Notes under the pieces: generated by a model
What the model saw: only the letters and a program-made list of their open reading frames with translations
Database searches by the model: none
What the model was told of the DNA's origin: nothing
Made by a program: the position numbers and the translations under genes
Part shown: one piece after another, positions 38,768 through 49,566 of the stretch
Layout: each line of letters starts with the position of its first letter
How positions within the stretch are numbered: position 1 is the first letter of the stretch
DNA from: Thermoflexus sp.
GTDB lineage: Bacteria; Chloroflexota; Anaerolineae; Thermoflexales; Thermoflexaceae
Assembly (NCBI GenBank): GCA_025057635.1
Contig: JANXBD010000004.1
Coordinates: 1-64,000, forward strand
Direction of reading: 5' to 3'
DNA: 64,000 nt

Positions 38768-39574
38768 ATGATGAAGGAAAATTCAGCAGCAGTGCTCCGA
38801 ATGGCTGGGAAGATCCCTTGGATCCGAGATCTCTATCTCTATGAGGAGGTGGATTCCACGAATGATGTGGCACGAGATCTGGGAGAAAGAGGAGCCCCGG
38901 AGGGGATTGTGGTGTTGGCCGATGCCCAGCGAGCCGGGCGTGGGCGGGCTGGACGTTCCTGGTGGACTCCACCTGGCATGGCGCTGGCGGTGTCGATCCT
39001 GGTGCGTCCACGCCGCCCCCTGAAAGACTGGCCTCAACTGATGATGATCGCCGGGCTAGCCGCCGTGGAAGGGATCGAGAGGGTTGATTGTCCCGCTGGT
39101 CTGAAATGGCCAAATGATATTATGATCCCTCCAAGGCCAAATCGCGAGATGCCAGCGATCGCCTGGCGGAAAGCAGGCGGGATTCTGGTAGAGTCTGTGC
39201 TCCCGGCGTTTGCGGTGGTAGGAATCGGGATGAATGTGAATATCCCCACGGAGATGGCACCCTCCGAACTTGCCGAGATCATGGGCAGCATCTGCGATAC
39301 GGTGGGGCGGCCAGTCTCTCGGCTTGAAGTTCTGGAAGGCCTGCTACAGGCCTTTGCGGATCTGTATACGAAATGGAACGAGGGAATGAGTGTGCTCGAG
39401 CGCTGGGCGGCTCGCCTGATCATGCTGGGTCAACACGTCCAAATCCACACTCCTGGGGGAATCCAAGAAGGGATTGCGGAATCCGTCAGCGCCGAGGGTG
39501 GGCTCTGGTTGCGTCTTCCAGATGGGCGTCGGGAATACTTTGTGGCAGGCGACGTCTCTTTGCGCTGGATGTAG
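38768..39574 (+). CDS. birA: Biotin--[acetyl-CoA-carboxylase] ligase
   Basis: EEVDSTNDVARDLGERGAPEGIVVLADAQRAGRGRAGRSWWTPPGMALAVSILVRP...GLKWPNDI...GIGMNVN. Confidence 0.93.
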   Translation: MMKENSAAVLRMAGKIPWIRDLYLYEEVDSTNDVARDLGERGAPEGIVVLADAQRAGRGRAGRSWWTPPGMALAVSILVRPRRPLKDWPQLMMIAGLAAVEGIERVDCPAGLKWPNDIMIPPRPNREMPAIAWRKAGGILVESVLPAFAVVGIGMNVNIPTEMAPSELAEIMGSICDTVGRPVSRLEVLEGLLQAFADLYTKWNEGMSVLERWAARLIMLGQHVQIHTPGGIQEGIAESVSAEGGLWLRLPDGRREYFVAGDVSLRWM

Positions 39575-39860
39575 GAGGAATCAGGATCCGTTCTCATCCC
39601 TTCAGGCAGCTTGGCTGTCTATCCATGCTCCCCTTCGGATAAGATGCGGGCGGCCCTCGGCAGCTTTTGACCTGCGAAAAATTCTGCGGAAGCGAAATAA
39701 GAACGTCTTGAAACCCTGAGGCGAACCCGAGGAGCAATCCCTTTGCCGAATCTCACCCGCCTGACTATAATTGAGGAAAATCCCTTGCTGGAAGCTGAAA
39801 TACTTAGAGAGTCTCAACAGAACTGGACCCACCCTACATGCCGCCGGGAGCATACCTAGG

Positions 39861-41069
39861 ATGAATCGCGAAGAGGCCCAGCAGGATCACCCTGAGAACA
39901 TTAGCGCGATGGCCGAGATGGGCGAATGGCTAGAGATGTCTCCCTCTCCGCTTCGGCGGGGGGATATTGTGCGGGGGACAATCGTCCGGATCACCCCCAC
40001 GGAGATCCTGGTGGATATCGGGATGAAAGCAGAAGGGGTGATTACAGGCCGTGAGCTAGAGCGAATGCCCCGGGAGATTCGCGAAGTCCTACGGGAGGGA
40101 GATGTGATTCAGGTTCAGGTTGTGAACCCCGAAGATCGCAGCGGCAATATCTTGCTTTCGCTCCAGCGAGCCCTTATGGAGGAAGATTGGCAACATGCCC
40201 GCCGATTGATGCAGGAAGAGGCAATCTTGGAGCTCACGGCCAACGGCTACAACAAGGGCGGATTGGTGGTGAAAGTGGGTCGACTGCGTGGGTTCATCCC
40301 GGCGTCTCACGTTGCTCCTCAAGAGGCAGGGGAGGAGAAGCTTCCTGTAGAGCAGCGGCTGAAGCGTCGCGTGGGTCAGCGGATTTATGCCCGGATTATC
40401 GAAGTGGATCCGGAGGCCAATCGGCTAATTCTCTCCGAACGGGTGGCCCAGCAGGATCTCCGACGTCGCCAAAAGGAAGAGCTGTTGGCTCGCCTTGAGC
40501 CGGGGATGCGCGTGAAGGGGCGCGTGATCAGCCTAGCTGACTTTGGAGCGTTCATCGATCTAGGCGGCGCGGATGGTCTGATTCACATTAGCGAGCTCTC
40601 TTGGCATCGGGTGAGCCATCCCCGGGAGATTCTCTCGGTAGGCCAGGAGATCGAAGTAGAAGTTCTCAGCGTGGATCGGGAGCGCAAGCGGATTGCGCTA
40701 AGCCGAAAACGGGTGGAGCCAGATCCCTGGCAGCAGATGGTATCTCAGCTACGGGAAGGTCAACTGGTCGAGGCAGTGATCACCCGATTGACCAACTTCG
40801 GGGCCTTCGCGGCGCTGAAGGAATTCCCCGGCGTGGAGGGCCTGATCCACATCTCCGAGCTGGCTGAACGTCGGGTTCATCATCCTAAGGAAGTGGTTCG
40901 GGAGGGAGAGGAGCTGGTAGTACGCCTGCTCCGGATCGACCCAGAGAACCGACGACTGGCCCTCAGCCTGCGTCGGGTCACGTCCCCCGAGTATGCAATG
41001 CTAGACTGGGAAATGGCCCGAGCTCGCCTCCAGATGAGTGAAGAAAAAGGTTCGGAGAAGCCCACATAA
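39861..41069 (+). CDS. S1 RNA-binding domain protein (ribosomal protein S1-like)
   Basis: Multiple S1 repeats: GDIVRGTIVRITPTEILVDIGMKAEGVI, GMRVKGRVISLADFGAFIDLGGADGLIHISELSW, GQLVEAVITRLTNFGAFAALKEFPGVEGLIHISELAE. Confidence 0.92.
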   Translation: MNREEAQQDHPENISAMAEMGEWLEMSPSPLRRGDIVRGTIVRITPTEILVDIGMKAEGVITGRELERMPREIREVLREGDVIQVQVVNPEDRSGNILLSLQRALMEEDWQHARRLMQEEAILELTANGYNKGGLVVKVGRLRGFIPASHVAPQEAGEEKLPVEQRLKRRVGQRIYARIIEVDPEANRLILSERVAQQDLRRRQKEELLARLEPGMRVKGRVISLADFGAFIDLGGADGLIHISELSWHRVSHPREILSVGQEIEVEVLSVDRERKRIALSRKRVEPDPWQQMVSQLREGQLVEAVITRLTNFGAFAALKEFPGVEGLIHISELAERRVHHPKEVVREGEELVVRLLRIDPENRRLALSLRRVTSPEYAMLDWEMARARLQMSEEKGSEKPT

Positions 41070-41464
41070 GTTGCTTCAGTCCCCCCTTGAACGCCCTTCT
41101 CCGCAAGACGCCTGCCCCTAAATTTGAACGCACACGCGTATAAAACATCATGTAGCGCTCGATCCATGAACGGAGCATTCAGTAGAGAGGATTACACAGC
41201 CGGTTCAGATATTCCCAAACCAACACCCTTGCCGCTGGATTCAGCAAGGGGGCGTCTCAAGCGCCCCACCTCTATCCTCCAGCTCCCTCAGGGTGGATCC
41301 ATCACCTTCCCCTCAAAGCGATGGGGTTGGGCTTGATGCCTAAACCCAACCAACAGTGCACGCCCCAAACTCACCCAAAAAGGGAACAGCATGTTATACT
41401 AAAAGCAGAACCGGCTGTGCCCTTATCTACAGAAACCTTAGCAGTCGGTTTCAAGGAGGATGCG

Positions 41465-43933
41465 GTGTCTAGCAAGCTGGATCGGTTTACGCAGCGGGCC
41501 AGGCGGGTGTTGGCGTTGGCTCAGGAGGAAGCCGAACGCCTGAACCATACCTACATTGGCACTGAACACCTGCTCCTAGGCCTAGTCAAAGAAGAGCATG
41601 GGATTGCCGGTCAGGTGCTCCGACGCCTAGGAATAACCTCCCAGAGGGTGGAGGAGATGGTCCTTCGGATGTCAGGGCCTGGCCGTCGCACCCCCCACAG
41701 CAAGCCGGATCTGACGCCTCGGATCCGCCGGGTGATTGAATTGGCCGTCGATGAGGCCCGTCGAATGGGTCATCATTACATTGGCACGGAACACCTTCTC
41801 CTCGGGCTAGTACGCCTAGGAGACGGAATGGCAGTGGACATCCTTAAGAACCTAGGGCTATCCCTAGAGCAAATCCGGCGGGAAACCAACCGGGCCATCC
41901 AAGAGACGACTGCAGCGACTCGACCCCGGCGAGAACGTCCCAAGACGCCCCTACTTGACCAGTTGGCGATTGATCTAACGGGGCTGGCGGAGGAAGGAAA
42001 GTTGGATCCGGTGATTGGCCGGGAACGAGAGATCGAGCGGGTGATCCAGATCCTCTCACGTCGAACGAAGAATAATCCAGCCCTGATTGGGGAGCCCGGG
42101 GTGGGTAAGACCGCGATTGTGGAAGGGCTTGCCCAGCGTATCGTGGCCAGTGAGGTCCCTGAGCCCCTCCTCAATAAGCGAGTGCTGCAGCTAGACGTAG
42201 CCTCGTTGGTGGCGGGAACAATGTATCGGGGCCAGTTTGAGGAACGCCTAAAGCGGGTGCTAGAGGAGTTGAAGAGCGCGGACTGCATCCTATTCATTGA
42301 TGAGATGCATATGTTGGTCGGCGCCGGAGCGGCTGGCAGCGCGGTGGACGCCGCCAACATCTTAAAGCCGGCCCTAGCTCGAGGGGAGATTCAATGCATC
42401 GGGGCCACCACCTTCGATGAGTATCGCAAGTATATCGAGAGCGACGCCGCTCTAGAGCGTCGGTTCCAGCCCGTGGTGGTGGAGGAACCCACGATCGAAG
42501 AAACAATCGAGATCCTGCGAGGCATCCGCCATCGCTACGAGGAGCACCACAAGCTAGCCATCACGGATGAAGCCATCGAAGCCGCTGCTCGCCTCTCCGC
42601 CCGGTATATCCCTGAACGTTATCTTCCGGACAAGGCCATTGATCTGGTCGATGAGGCAGCGGCCCGAGTGCGAATGTATAAAGCCTCCCGCTGGCCCAGC
42701 CTCCAGAAAGTCTACACGGAGCTGCGAACCGTGCAGCGTGAGCGGGAGGAGGCCCTGGCTGAGCGCCGCTACGAGGACGTAGCGGATCTAAAGGCTCGAG
42801 AGGAAGAACTGCAGACGCAGCTTCAGCAACTCCGCATGCGCAGCGAGATCGACGAAGGCCCTAAGGTCACCGCTGAGGACATCGCTGAAGTCGTCGCGAT
42901 GTGGACGGGGATCCCGGTGAGCCGCATTGCCGGAGATGAATCCCAGCGCCTGCTCCAAATGGAAGAAGAGCTGAAGAAGCGCATTGTGGGGCAGGATGAG
43001 GCCATCAGTGGGATTTCCCGAGCCGTTCGGCGGGCCCGTGCTGGCCTGAAGGATCCCCGCCGACCAATCGGCTCCTTTATTTTCCTCGGGCCTACCGGGG
43101 TGGGCAAGACTGAGCTTACCAAGGCCTTGGCGGAGTTCCTCTTCGGCTCTGAAGACGCCTTGCTCCAGCTAGATATGTCCGAATTCATGGAGCGGCACAC
43201 CGTCTCGCGTTTGGTGGGGGCACCTCCGGGCTATGTGGGCTATGAAGACGCCGGGCAGCTCACCGAATATGTCCGCCGCCGGCCGTATTGTATTATCGTC
43301 TTCGACGAGATCGAGAAGGCCCACCCTGACGTTTTCAACATGCTTCTACAGATTATGGAAGAAGGCCGGCTGACGGACGCTCGGGGCCGCAAGGTAGACT
43401 TCCGCAATACGATTGTGATTATGACCTCCAACATCGGTGCAGAAACCATCCGAAAGGCCCACTTAGGGTTCCCGACCCAGAAGCAAGAGGAGGTGGATCT
43501 AGAGCGGCGCTATCGGGAGATGCGGGAGAAACTGCTGAACGAGCTGCGCAAGGTCTTCCGGCCTGAGTTCCTAAACCGGGTAGACCAAGTCGTGGTTTTC
43601 CGACCGCTCAGTCGGGAGGATATCCTCAAGATTGTAGATCTGGAACTGGGCAAGGTGGAGGCCCGCCTGAAAGAGCACCGCTTGAGCCTTAAGGCCACCC
43701 CCGCCGCCAAGGCCTTTCTGGCTGATAAGGGGTATGATCCTGAATATGGCGCGCGACCATTGCGTCGAGTGATCCAGAACTTGGTGGAAGACGCCCTTTC
43801 CGAGGGGATGCTGGCCGGAAAGTTCCAGCCGGGAGATACGGTGGTGATCGATCTGGAAGGAGACCAGCTGGTCTTCCGCTCAAAGGGGATCGAAGAACTC
43901 ACTCCGCCACCCGTCCTGATCGTGGAGGGGTGA
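41465..43933 (+). CDS. clpC: ATP-dependent Clp protease ATP-binding subunit ClpC
   Basis: Likely GTG start after [45 protein letters not shown], two AAA+ modules ([30 protein letters not shown]), UVR region. Confidence 0.95.
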   Translation: MSSKLDRFTQRARRVLALAQEEAERLNHTYIGTEHLLLGLVKEEHGIAGQVLRRLGITSQRVEEMVLRMSGPGRRTPHSKPDLTPRIRRVIELAVDEARRMGHHYIGTEHLLLGLVRLGDGMAVDILKNLGLSLEQIRRETNRAIQETTAATRPRRERPKTPLLDQLAIDLTGLAEEGKLDPVIGREREIERVIQILSRRTKNNPALIGEPGVGKTAIVEGLAQRIVASEVPEPLLNKRVLQLDVASLVAGTMYRGQFEERLKRVLEELKSADCILFIDEMHMLVGAGAAGSAVDAANILKPALARGEIQCIGATTFDEYRKYIESDAALERRFQPVVVEEPTIEETIEILRGIRHRYEEHHKLAITDEAIEAAARLSARYIPERYLPDKAIDLVDEAAARVRMYKASRWPSLQKVYTELRTVQREREEALAERRYEDVADLKAREEELQTQLQQLRMRSEIDEGPKVTAEDIAEVVAMWTGIPVSRIAGDESQRLLQMEEELKKRIVGQDEAISGISRAVRRARAGLKDPRRPIGSFIFLGPTGVGKTELTKALAEFLFGSEDALLQLDMSEFMERHTVSRLVGAPPGYVGYEDAGQLTEYVRRRPYCIIVFDEIEKAHPDVFNMLLQIMEEGRLTDARGRKVDFRNTIVIMTSNIGAETIRKAHLGFPTQKQEEVDLERRYREMREKLLNELRKVFRPEFLNRVDQVVVFRPLSREDILKIVDLELGKVEARLKEHRLSLKATPAAKAFLADKGYDPEYGARPLRRVIQNLVEDALSEGMLAGKFQPGDTVVIDLEGDQLVFRSKGIEELTPPPVLIVEG

Positions 43934-43964
43934 TAGATTTCTAAATCATCGTCATACGGCCGGG

Positions 43965-44003
43965 CCGGGGCGGTGTGTTCAAGCGCGCCGCCCCGGTTAT
44001 TTT
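43965..44003 (+). terminator. Intrinsic terminator after clpC
   Basis: CCGGGGCGG-TGTGTTCAAGCGCG-CCGCCCCGG followed by TTATTTT. Confidence 0.85.
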
Positions 44004-44227
44004 CGGGGCATCGTATTCCGAATCTCTAGGTGTGCGCCTTCGGTGACGGACTCGATTAAAATGCCTTCGGGATGAAAGAGCTCCCGCCCTCCAATTCTCA
44101 AGCTCTCAAGAGCATACGGAATTTGCTTGGCGTCTCCGCAAACCGCTGCATAGGTCGACTCGACCCAGTCAATCCCGCTTGGCCTCAAAGGGCCCAGGGT
44201 TGGCAGGGAACAACGGAGTAGGATCCG

Positions 44228-45694
44228 TTATTCCAGCCCATACTCTGCCCACCGCCGATCCACGAGCGCTCGGATCTCTGGACTCATCTCGATTCGCTCC
44301 GGCCAGCCCCGCGGATGTCCTTCCGCTGGCCCCTTGGCGGTAGCATCAAGGCCGATTTTCCCCCCATATGCTCGCAGCGGTGCCGCATGATCTAAGTGAT
44401 CGACCGGCCCTTCCACGATCACGACATCTCGCTTCCAATCCACATTCCCCAGCACTTGCCATGCTACCTCTGAGAGGTTATAAACGTCCACCCACTCATC
44501 CACCACCACGATGCATTTCGATAAGCTGAGTAACCCCAGACCCCACAACCCAAAGATCACCTTGCGGGCGTGGCCGGGGAACCGCTTGCGGATGCTGACG
44601 ATCACTAGGTTGTGGAAAACCCCCTCGGCGGGCATATGGTAATCCACCACTTCAGGAAGGAACAGGCGAACGAGCGGAAGGAACAGCCGCTCTGTGGCCT
44701 GGCCCATCCAGTAATCCTCCATGGGCGGCCGGCCGACAATGGTAGTAGGGTAGATGGGATCGCGCCGATGGGTAATTGCGGTGATATGCATCACTGGGAA
44801 GAGCTCCGGGGGCGTGTAGTATCCTGTGTGATCCCCGAAGGGCCCCTCCAGGCGTTGCTCGCGGGGATCGATGTAGCCCTCGATAACGATCTCCGCGTAG
44901 GCAGGGACCTCAAGGGGTTGCGTCACACAGCGAACCATTTCGACGGGCCGTCCCCGAAGCCATCCAGCAAGCAGATATTCATCAATGTCTGGAGGAAGGG
45001 GCGCGCTAGCCGCCCACATACAGGCCGGATCGCCCCCTAAGGCGATCGCGATTGGGATCCGCTCTGCACCGGCCTCCCGAGCAACCCGCTCATGCTCCGC
45101 ACCCCCCTTGTGAATCTGCCAGTGCACCCCTAGGGTGCGCTCATCGTGAACCTGGAGGCGGTATAGCCCCACGTTGCGCTTTCCCGTGCGCGGATCGCGG
45201 GTGATCACCTGACCTAGGGTGATATAACGGCCAGCGTCCTTCGGCCAGCATTTTAAGATCGGCAAGAACTCCAGGGAGGGACGCTCTGCCTCTACGATCT
45301 CCTGGCATGGGGCCTTGGAAATCCGTCGCGGGCCCAGGCCGACTCCCCGAAGGGCCTGCAAAAAGCTTCCTAGGCGCGCGAATGCTTCGCCAAGGCTCTG
45401 AGGAAACTCCGGACGGATTAGCGCCTCCAGTCGCCTTCGCAAGTCTTCCAGTTCTTCCACCCCCAGCGCCCATGCCATTCGCCGGGGAGATCCGAATAGA
45501 TTGATAACGACTGGGATCCTCTTGCCGTCCACGTTTTCAAAGAGAAGCGCCTTGTTACGCGCGGACGGGCCCTTCATCACTCGATCCGCAATTTCAGTGA
45601 TTTCTAGCTCGGCTGAGACTGGGGTGCGAACGCGGATCAGCTCTCCTTCCCGCTCCAGACGATTGAGGAAATCCCGAAGGTCTCGATAAGCCAT
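44228..45694 (-). CDS. UbiD-family decarboxylase
   Basis: MAYRDLRDFLNRLEREGELIRVRTPVSAELEITEIADRVM...GPFGDHTGYYTPPELFPVMHITAITHRRDPIYPTTIVGRPPMEDYWMGQATERLFLP. Confidence 0.93.
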   Translation of the reverse strand: MAYRDLRDFLNRLEREGELIRVRTPVSAELEITEIADRVMKGPSARNKALLFENVDGKRIPVVINLFGSPRRMAWALGVEELEDLRRRLEALIRPEFPQSLGEAFARLGSFLQALRGVGLGPRRISKAPCQEIVEAERPSLEFLPILKCWPKDAGRYITLGQVITRDPRTGKRNVGLYRLQVHDERTLGVHWQIHKGGAEHERVAREAGAERIPIAIALGGDPACMWAASAPLPPDIDEYLLAGWLRGRPVEMVRCVTQPLEVPAYAEIVIEGYIDPREQRLEGPFGDHTGYYTPPELFPVMHITAITHRRDPIYPTTIVGRPPMEDYWMGQATERLFLPLVRLFLPEVVDYHMPAEGVFHNLVIVSIRKRFPGHARKVIFGLWGLGLLSLSKCIVVVDEWVDVYNLSEVAWQVLGNVDWKRDVVIVEGPVDHLDHAAPLRAYGGKIGLDATAKGPAEGHPRGWPERIEMSPEIRALVDRRWAEYGLE

Positions 45695-46038
45695 CGCATG
45701 TGCTCCTCTAAAACGCTTTGGCACATTCCTCGAGCAAAGACATCCCTTTGCTGACTAGAACGAACCGGATTCATGATATCGCACCCCTTTCCGCTATAGA
45801 GGTATAGAGGCGATTGTCCAAGCAAGGAATGGAGGCTATCGCGAATTTCCATTCCCTCCCAGAGCTTGGAAAATACAACATTTCCTTCGGTGTTTCCCAG
45901 CCATCCATCATCTTCTTGTTGATTCGTTAGAGCAGGAGAACCTCGTTATAATCGATGTCGAAGGGAATTCGAGATTGAGCGCGCGCAGCTCCGCTTTATC
46001 GGGCTTTACCATCTGATCGCCGATCAGGAGCACCCTTC

Positions 46039-46749
46039 ATGATGGGAAAGCCGTTACGAATCGCCATTGACGGGCCAGCAGCGTCGGGGAAGAGCGCGCT
46101 TGCTCAGCGTTTAGCGGCTCACTTAGGATACGCGTATGTCGATACAGGAGCGATGTATCGGGCTGTCACGTGGGCTGCTCTAAACAAAGGTATCCCCCTC
46201 ACGGATGAGGATGCCATGACTCGTCTGGCGGAGAGCCTAGATCTGGACATCCTGCCTCCCACCGTGGCCGATGGCCGCCCATACACTGTGCAGGTGGAGG
46301 GCATGGATGTCACGTGGGCGCTTCGCAGCCCTGAGGTGGAGGCAGCCGTCTCCCAAGTGTCGGCCTATCCAGGCGTCCGCCGCGCCCTCGCCCATCGCCA
46401 GCGTCAGATCGGGCTGCGAGGTCGGGTAGTGATGGTCGGACGAGATATCGGCACCGTCATCCTCCCTGAAGCGGATTTGAAACTCTATCTGGACGCCGAT
46501 CTGAAGACGCGAGCGCAGCGTCGCTACCAGGAGCTTCGGGATCGAGGGGAGATCGTATCTTTTGAGGAGATCCTGGAGGCTATACAGCGACGGGATGCGT
46601 TGGATCAGGGACGAGAGGTCGCGCCGCTCCGTCCGGCCCCTGACGCGATTGTCCTAGATACTACGGCGATGAATATCGAGGAGGTATTCCATCGAGTGCG
46701 ATTGCTAATCGAAGAGCAGTGCCAGGAGACAACTCATGTGGCGGGTTGA
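46039..46749 (+). CDS. cmk: Cytidylate kinase
   Basis: LRIAIDGPAASGKSALAQRLAAHLGYAYVDTGAMYRAVTWAAL...MVGRDIGTVILPEADLKLYLDADLKTRAQRRYQEL. Confidence 0.95.
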   Translation: MMGKPLRIAIDGPAASGKSALAQRLAAHLGYAYVDTGAMYRAVTWAALNKGIPLTDEDAMTRLAESLDLDILPPTVADGRPYTVQVEGMDVTWALRSPEVEAAVSQVSAYPGVRRALAHRQRQIGLRGRVVMVGRDIGTVILPEADLKLYLDADLKTRAQRRYQELRDRGEIVSFEEILEAIQRRDALDQGREVAPLRPAPDAIVLDTTAMNIEEVFHRVRLLIEEQCQETTHVAG

Positions 46750-47386
46750 ACTGCATGCCCACACGCTTTACTCCCCCGATAGCTTGGTTTCCTTAGAGGA
46801 CTTCCTCACGGCCTGCCGCCGAAAAGGCCTGGATCGTGTGGCGGTAACTGATCACAACACAATCGAAGGAGCGCTGCGACTGAAGGAGCGAGCTCCAGAC
46901 CTCATTATCATTGGGGAGGAAATTCGAACCCAAGAAGGCGAGGTGCTCGCTTATTTCATCGAACGGGAGATCCCTAAAGGCCTCCCCATGAGGGAAACGG
47001 TTGAACGAGTTCGGGAGCAAGGTGGGATAGTGGCGCTCCCACATCCATGCGACCGGGCTCGGGGCTTGGCGATGGGGCAGGAGATCATACAGGCGATGAT
47101 CCCTCTGGTGGATGCCATAGAGGTCTTCAATGCGCGTTGTGTGTTCCCACGCGATAATGCACGTGCGGCTGCGCTGGCTGCACGGTTCAACAAGCCAGGT
47201 TTCTCTGGCAGCGATGCCCATACCCTGGAAGAGCTAGGCCGGGCATGGACAGCCCTTCCGCCTTTTGAGGACGCAGCGGGTTTTTTGCAGGCTCTATCTC
47301 AGGCTCAGCCCACACGCCGCCTGAGCCCCTTTTGGGTGCATCTGATCTCCCTGTGGGCGAAGTGGCACCGCACCCATAGGAGATAA
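46736..47386 (+). CDS. PHP-domain phosphoesterase
   Basis: WRVELHAHTLYSPDSLVSLEDFLTACRRKGLDRVAVTDHNTIEGALRLKE...GIVALPHPCDRARG...GSDAHTLEELGRAW; start overlaps the cmk 3' end. Confidence 0.88.
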   Translation: MWRVELHAHTLYSPDSLVSLEDFLTACRRKGLDRVAVTDHNTIEGALRLKERAPDLIIIGEEIRTQEGEVLAYFIEREIPKGLPMRETVERVREQGGIVALPHPCDRARGLAMGQEIIQAMIPLVDAIEVFNARCVFPRDNARAAALAARFNKPGFSGSDAHTLEELGRAWTALPPFEDAAGFLQALSQAQPTRRLSPFWVHLISLWAKWHRTHRR

Positions 47387-47401
47387 CGGCCAACTTCCCA
47401 G

Positions 47402-48166
47402 TTATCCGGGCCAGATCAACCACCCAGCCTCCGGATGTCGGTCCACCCGCATTGGAATCTCATAAGCCGCTTCCAGCAGAGCCGGCCGAAGGACCTTCTC
47501 CACAGGGCCCAAAGCAAGGGCTCGGCCGCTTTTAAGCAGCAGAAGCTGATCACAAAAGCGGGCTGCTAAATGGAGATCGTGGATCGCCAGCACCCCGGCC
47601 ATCTTCTCCGCCTGCAACGTTTGACGGATCAACTGGAGAAGGCGGATCTGATATTTCAGATCCAAGTGGGCAAAGGCCTCATCTAGCAACAAGACGCGAG
47701 GCGTCTGAGCGAGAGCACGAGCGATGAGCAGGCGCTGACGCTCTCCTCCTGAAAGCATCCCTACCCGCTGTTCTGCGAAGGCTTGAGTCTCCGTCCGGAT
47801 CATCGCTTGCTCAATATGCATGCGATCCGCTTCGGAAAGCGTCGACAACCAAGAGAGATAGGGAGTGCGCCCGAAGCTCACCACCTCCTCCCCGGTGAAC
47901 GCTTCGGGTAGAGAGGCCCCCTGGGGCACCACGGCGATCCATCGGGCCCGCTGCTCAGGGGAAAGCCGATAAAGCGGCACATCCTCCCAGAAAATTGTGC
48001 CTCTCTGGATCGGGATCACGCCACTTAGGGCCCGAATGACTGTCGTCTTTCCGGCCCCGTTGGGACCGATCAACCCTAACACCTGTCCAGGCTCCACACA
48101 GAAGCTCAAGCCTGCGACAATCACTCGGTTCTCGTAAGCAACCTGCAGGTCCTCTACTCGGAGCAT
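47402..48166 (-). CDS. ABC transporter ATP-binding protein, FecCD/BtuCD-type
   Basis: LRVEDLQVAYENRVIVAGLSFCVEPGQVLGLIGPNGAGKTTVIRALSG...MLSGGERQRLLIARALAQTPRVLLLDEAFAHLDLKYQIRLL. Confidence 0.93.
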   Translation of the reverse strand: MLRVEDLQVAYENRVIVAGLSFCVEPGQVLGLIGPNGAGKTTVIRALSGVIPIQRGTIFWEDVPLYRLSPEQRARWIAVVPQGASLPEAFTGEEVVSFGRTPYLSWLSTLSEADRMHIEQAMIRTETQAFAEQRVGMLSGGERQRLLIARALAQTPRVLLLDEAFAHLDLKYQIRLLQLIRQTLQAEKMAGVLAIHDLHLAARFCDQLLLLKSGRALALGPVEKVLRPALLEAAYEIPMRVDRHPEAGWLIWPG

Positions 48167-48279
48167 TCCGTGCTACACCACCCCTCGTGAAGGCCGCTCG
48201 TTCGAAGATTAACTTCATTCGATCGGATCGCTTTTGCGGCGCTTCCTTCAGCCTAGGCTTCCTGCCCGACACGATCAGA

Positions 48280-48768
48280 TCAGCCTGAACGGGATAAGAG
48301 CTCCTCGAACGTATGGATTTGATCAGGATTTAGCGACCGGATCAGACGCAGAAGGGCTTCAAAGCCCTCAGAAGTAATTCGGAAGACCGTGCCATGGCGA
48401 ATACGGAGAAACTCAAAGTGAGCGCGAGCGTGGGGGATCTGCTGCACTAGAAAGAGCGGGATGGGCTCGTGGAGCCTCGCGATAGGGAAAGGGGCTAAAT
48501 CAAATGTATCGTAAGGCCCTCCCTCGATCTCCGGGTAACCATCGGAAGCCAGACAGGCCAAGCCGATAATCCCCTCACCCGCCTGGTAGGCCACCACAAT
48601 ATCACCTCTGCGCATCTCTCGGATCCGCGCCCATGAGACCGGCGAACGAATCCACTCCCGACCTCCCCAGTTCCTTCCCTCTTCAGCCGGGTTCCGGAAG
48701 AAATCCAACCAGTGCCAACGCCCGACTGCAGCATTAGCGACCACCCACCATGCTCGGCGAGGATCCAT
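48280..48768 (-). CDS. EVE-domain protein
   Basis: AWWVVANAAVGRWHWLDFFRNPAEEGRNWGGREWIRSPVSWARIREMRRGDIVVAYQAGEGIIGLACLASDGYPE. Confidence 0.72.
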   Translation of the reverse strand: MDPRRAWWVVANAAVGRWHWLDFFRNPAEEGRNWGGREWIRSPVSWARIREMRRGDIVVAYQAGEGIIGLACLASDGYPEIEGGPYDTFDLAPFPIARLHEPIPLFLVQQIPHARAHFEFLRIRHGTVFRITSEGFEALLRLIRSLNPDQIHTFEELLSRSG

Positions 48769-48922
48769 GGCCTCTTCTGTAGATTTCGCGGATACGAGAG
48801 AATGGAGCCATCCCTTCGCGCGTTCTGAAGCGTAGAAGCTGACTTCGGCAGCGTTCCCGAATTCCGATCTTCACCAGCCGACAGCCTCATTAGCCCGAGC
48901 ATGAAAATCCCAGATCATCCGG

Positions 48923-49543
48923 CTATCTCGACACCAATGGATGATCCCGAATATAGAACCGCCAAGGCCGGGTGCGAGCAAGGAGGTCTCCTCGCACCCG
49001 AATGCGAGGGCTGCTGGCCACCTGATCGTTGGGAATCGGTTTCCCCCACTCGACCCAGAGCTGGGAGTCCGGCGCGCAGAGGTCATGGCCGTTCAACGCC
49101 CGATGGATCCCCAGCCCAGCGCATACCCTGCCCGGGCCGCGAAGCCAGTCCTGAATCCGAATCCCACGTCGCCGCCGGGCGATCCACGAGAGGCCCTCCT
49201 CTGGCTCCAGAGCCCGAATCAAGATGGCAGCTGGGAAACCCTCTGGCTCGGTGACGATATTCAGACAGCAGTGCCGGCCGTAGAGCATGTAGACATAAAT
49301 ATGACCGGGGGGGCCGTACATGGCCGCATTGCGTGCAGTTCGACCGACGGAAGCATGAGAGGCAAGATCGTCCTCTCCGATGTAGGCCTCCACTTCGATG
49401 ATCCGCCCGGAGATCCGGTGCCCACGGATCAGACGCACCAGGCGCCGGCCCAACAGATCTCGCGCCACTTCCAAGGTGGGCCGCTCGAAGAAAGAACGGG
49501 GCAACCGCCTCATGGACTTCGAGACAGGCCGCCGAAGATCCAT
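48923..49543 (-). CDS. DNA-3-methyladenine glycosylase (MPG/AAG family)
   Basis: SFFERPTLEVARDLLGRRLVRLIRGHRISGRIIEVEAYIGEDDLASHASVGRTARNAAMYGPPGHIYVYMLYGRHCCLNIVTEPEGFPAAILIRALEP. Confidence 0.93.
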   Translation of the reverse strand: MDLRRPVSKSMRRLPRSFFERPTLEVARDLLGRRLVRLIRGHRISGRIIEVEAYIGEDDLASHASVGRTARNAAMYGPPGHIYVYMLYGRHCCLNIVTEPEGFPAAILIRALEPEEGLSWIARRRRGIRIQDWLRGPGRVCAGLGIHRALNGHDLCAPDSQLWVEWGKPIPNDQVASSPRIRVRGDLLARTRPWRFYIRDHPLVSR

Positions 49544-49566
49544 CGATCCATCCGCCTTGATTGTTT

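Noticed and set aside
43997-44188. 63-aa ORF downstream of ubiD (MRPSGIDWVESTYAAVCGDAKQIPYALESL...)
   Set aside because: It reads somewhat protein-like but has no family match I recognise and partly overlaps the clpC terminator region; insufficient support.
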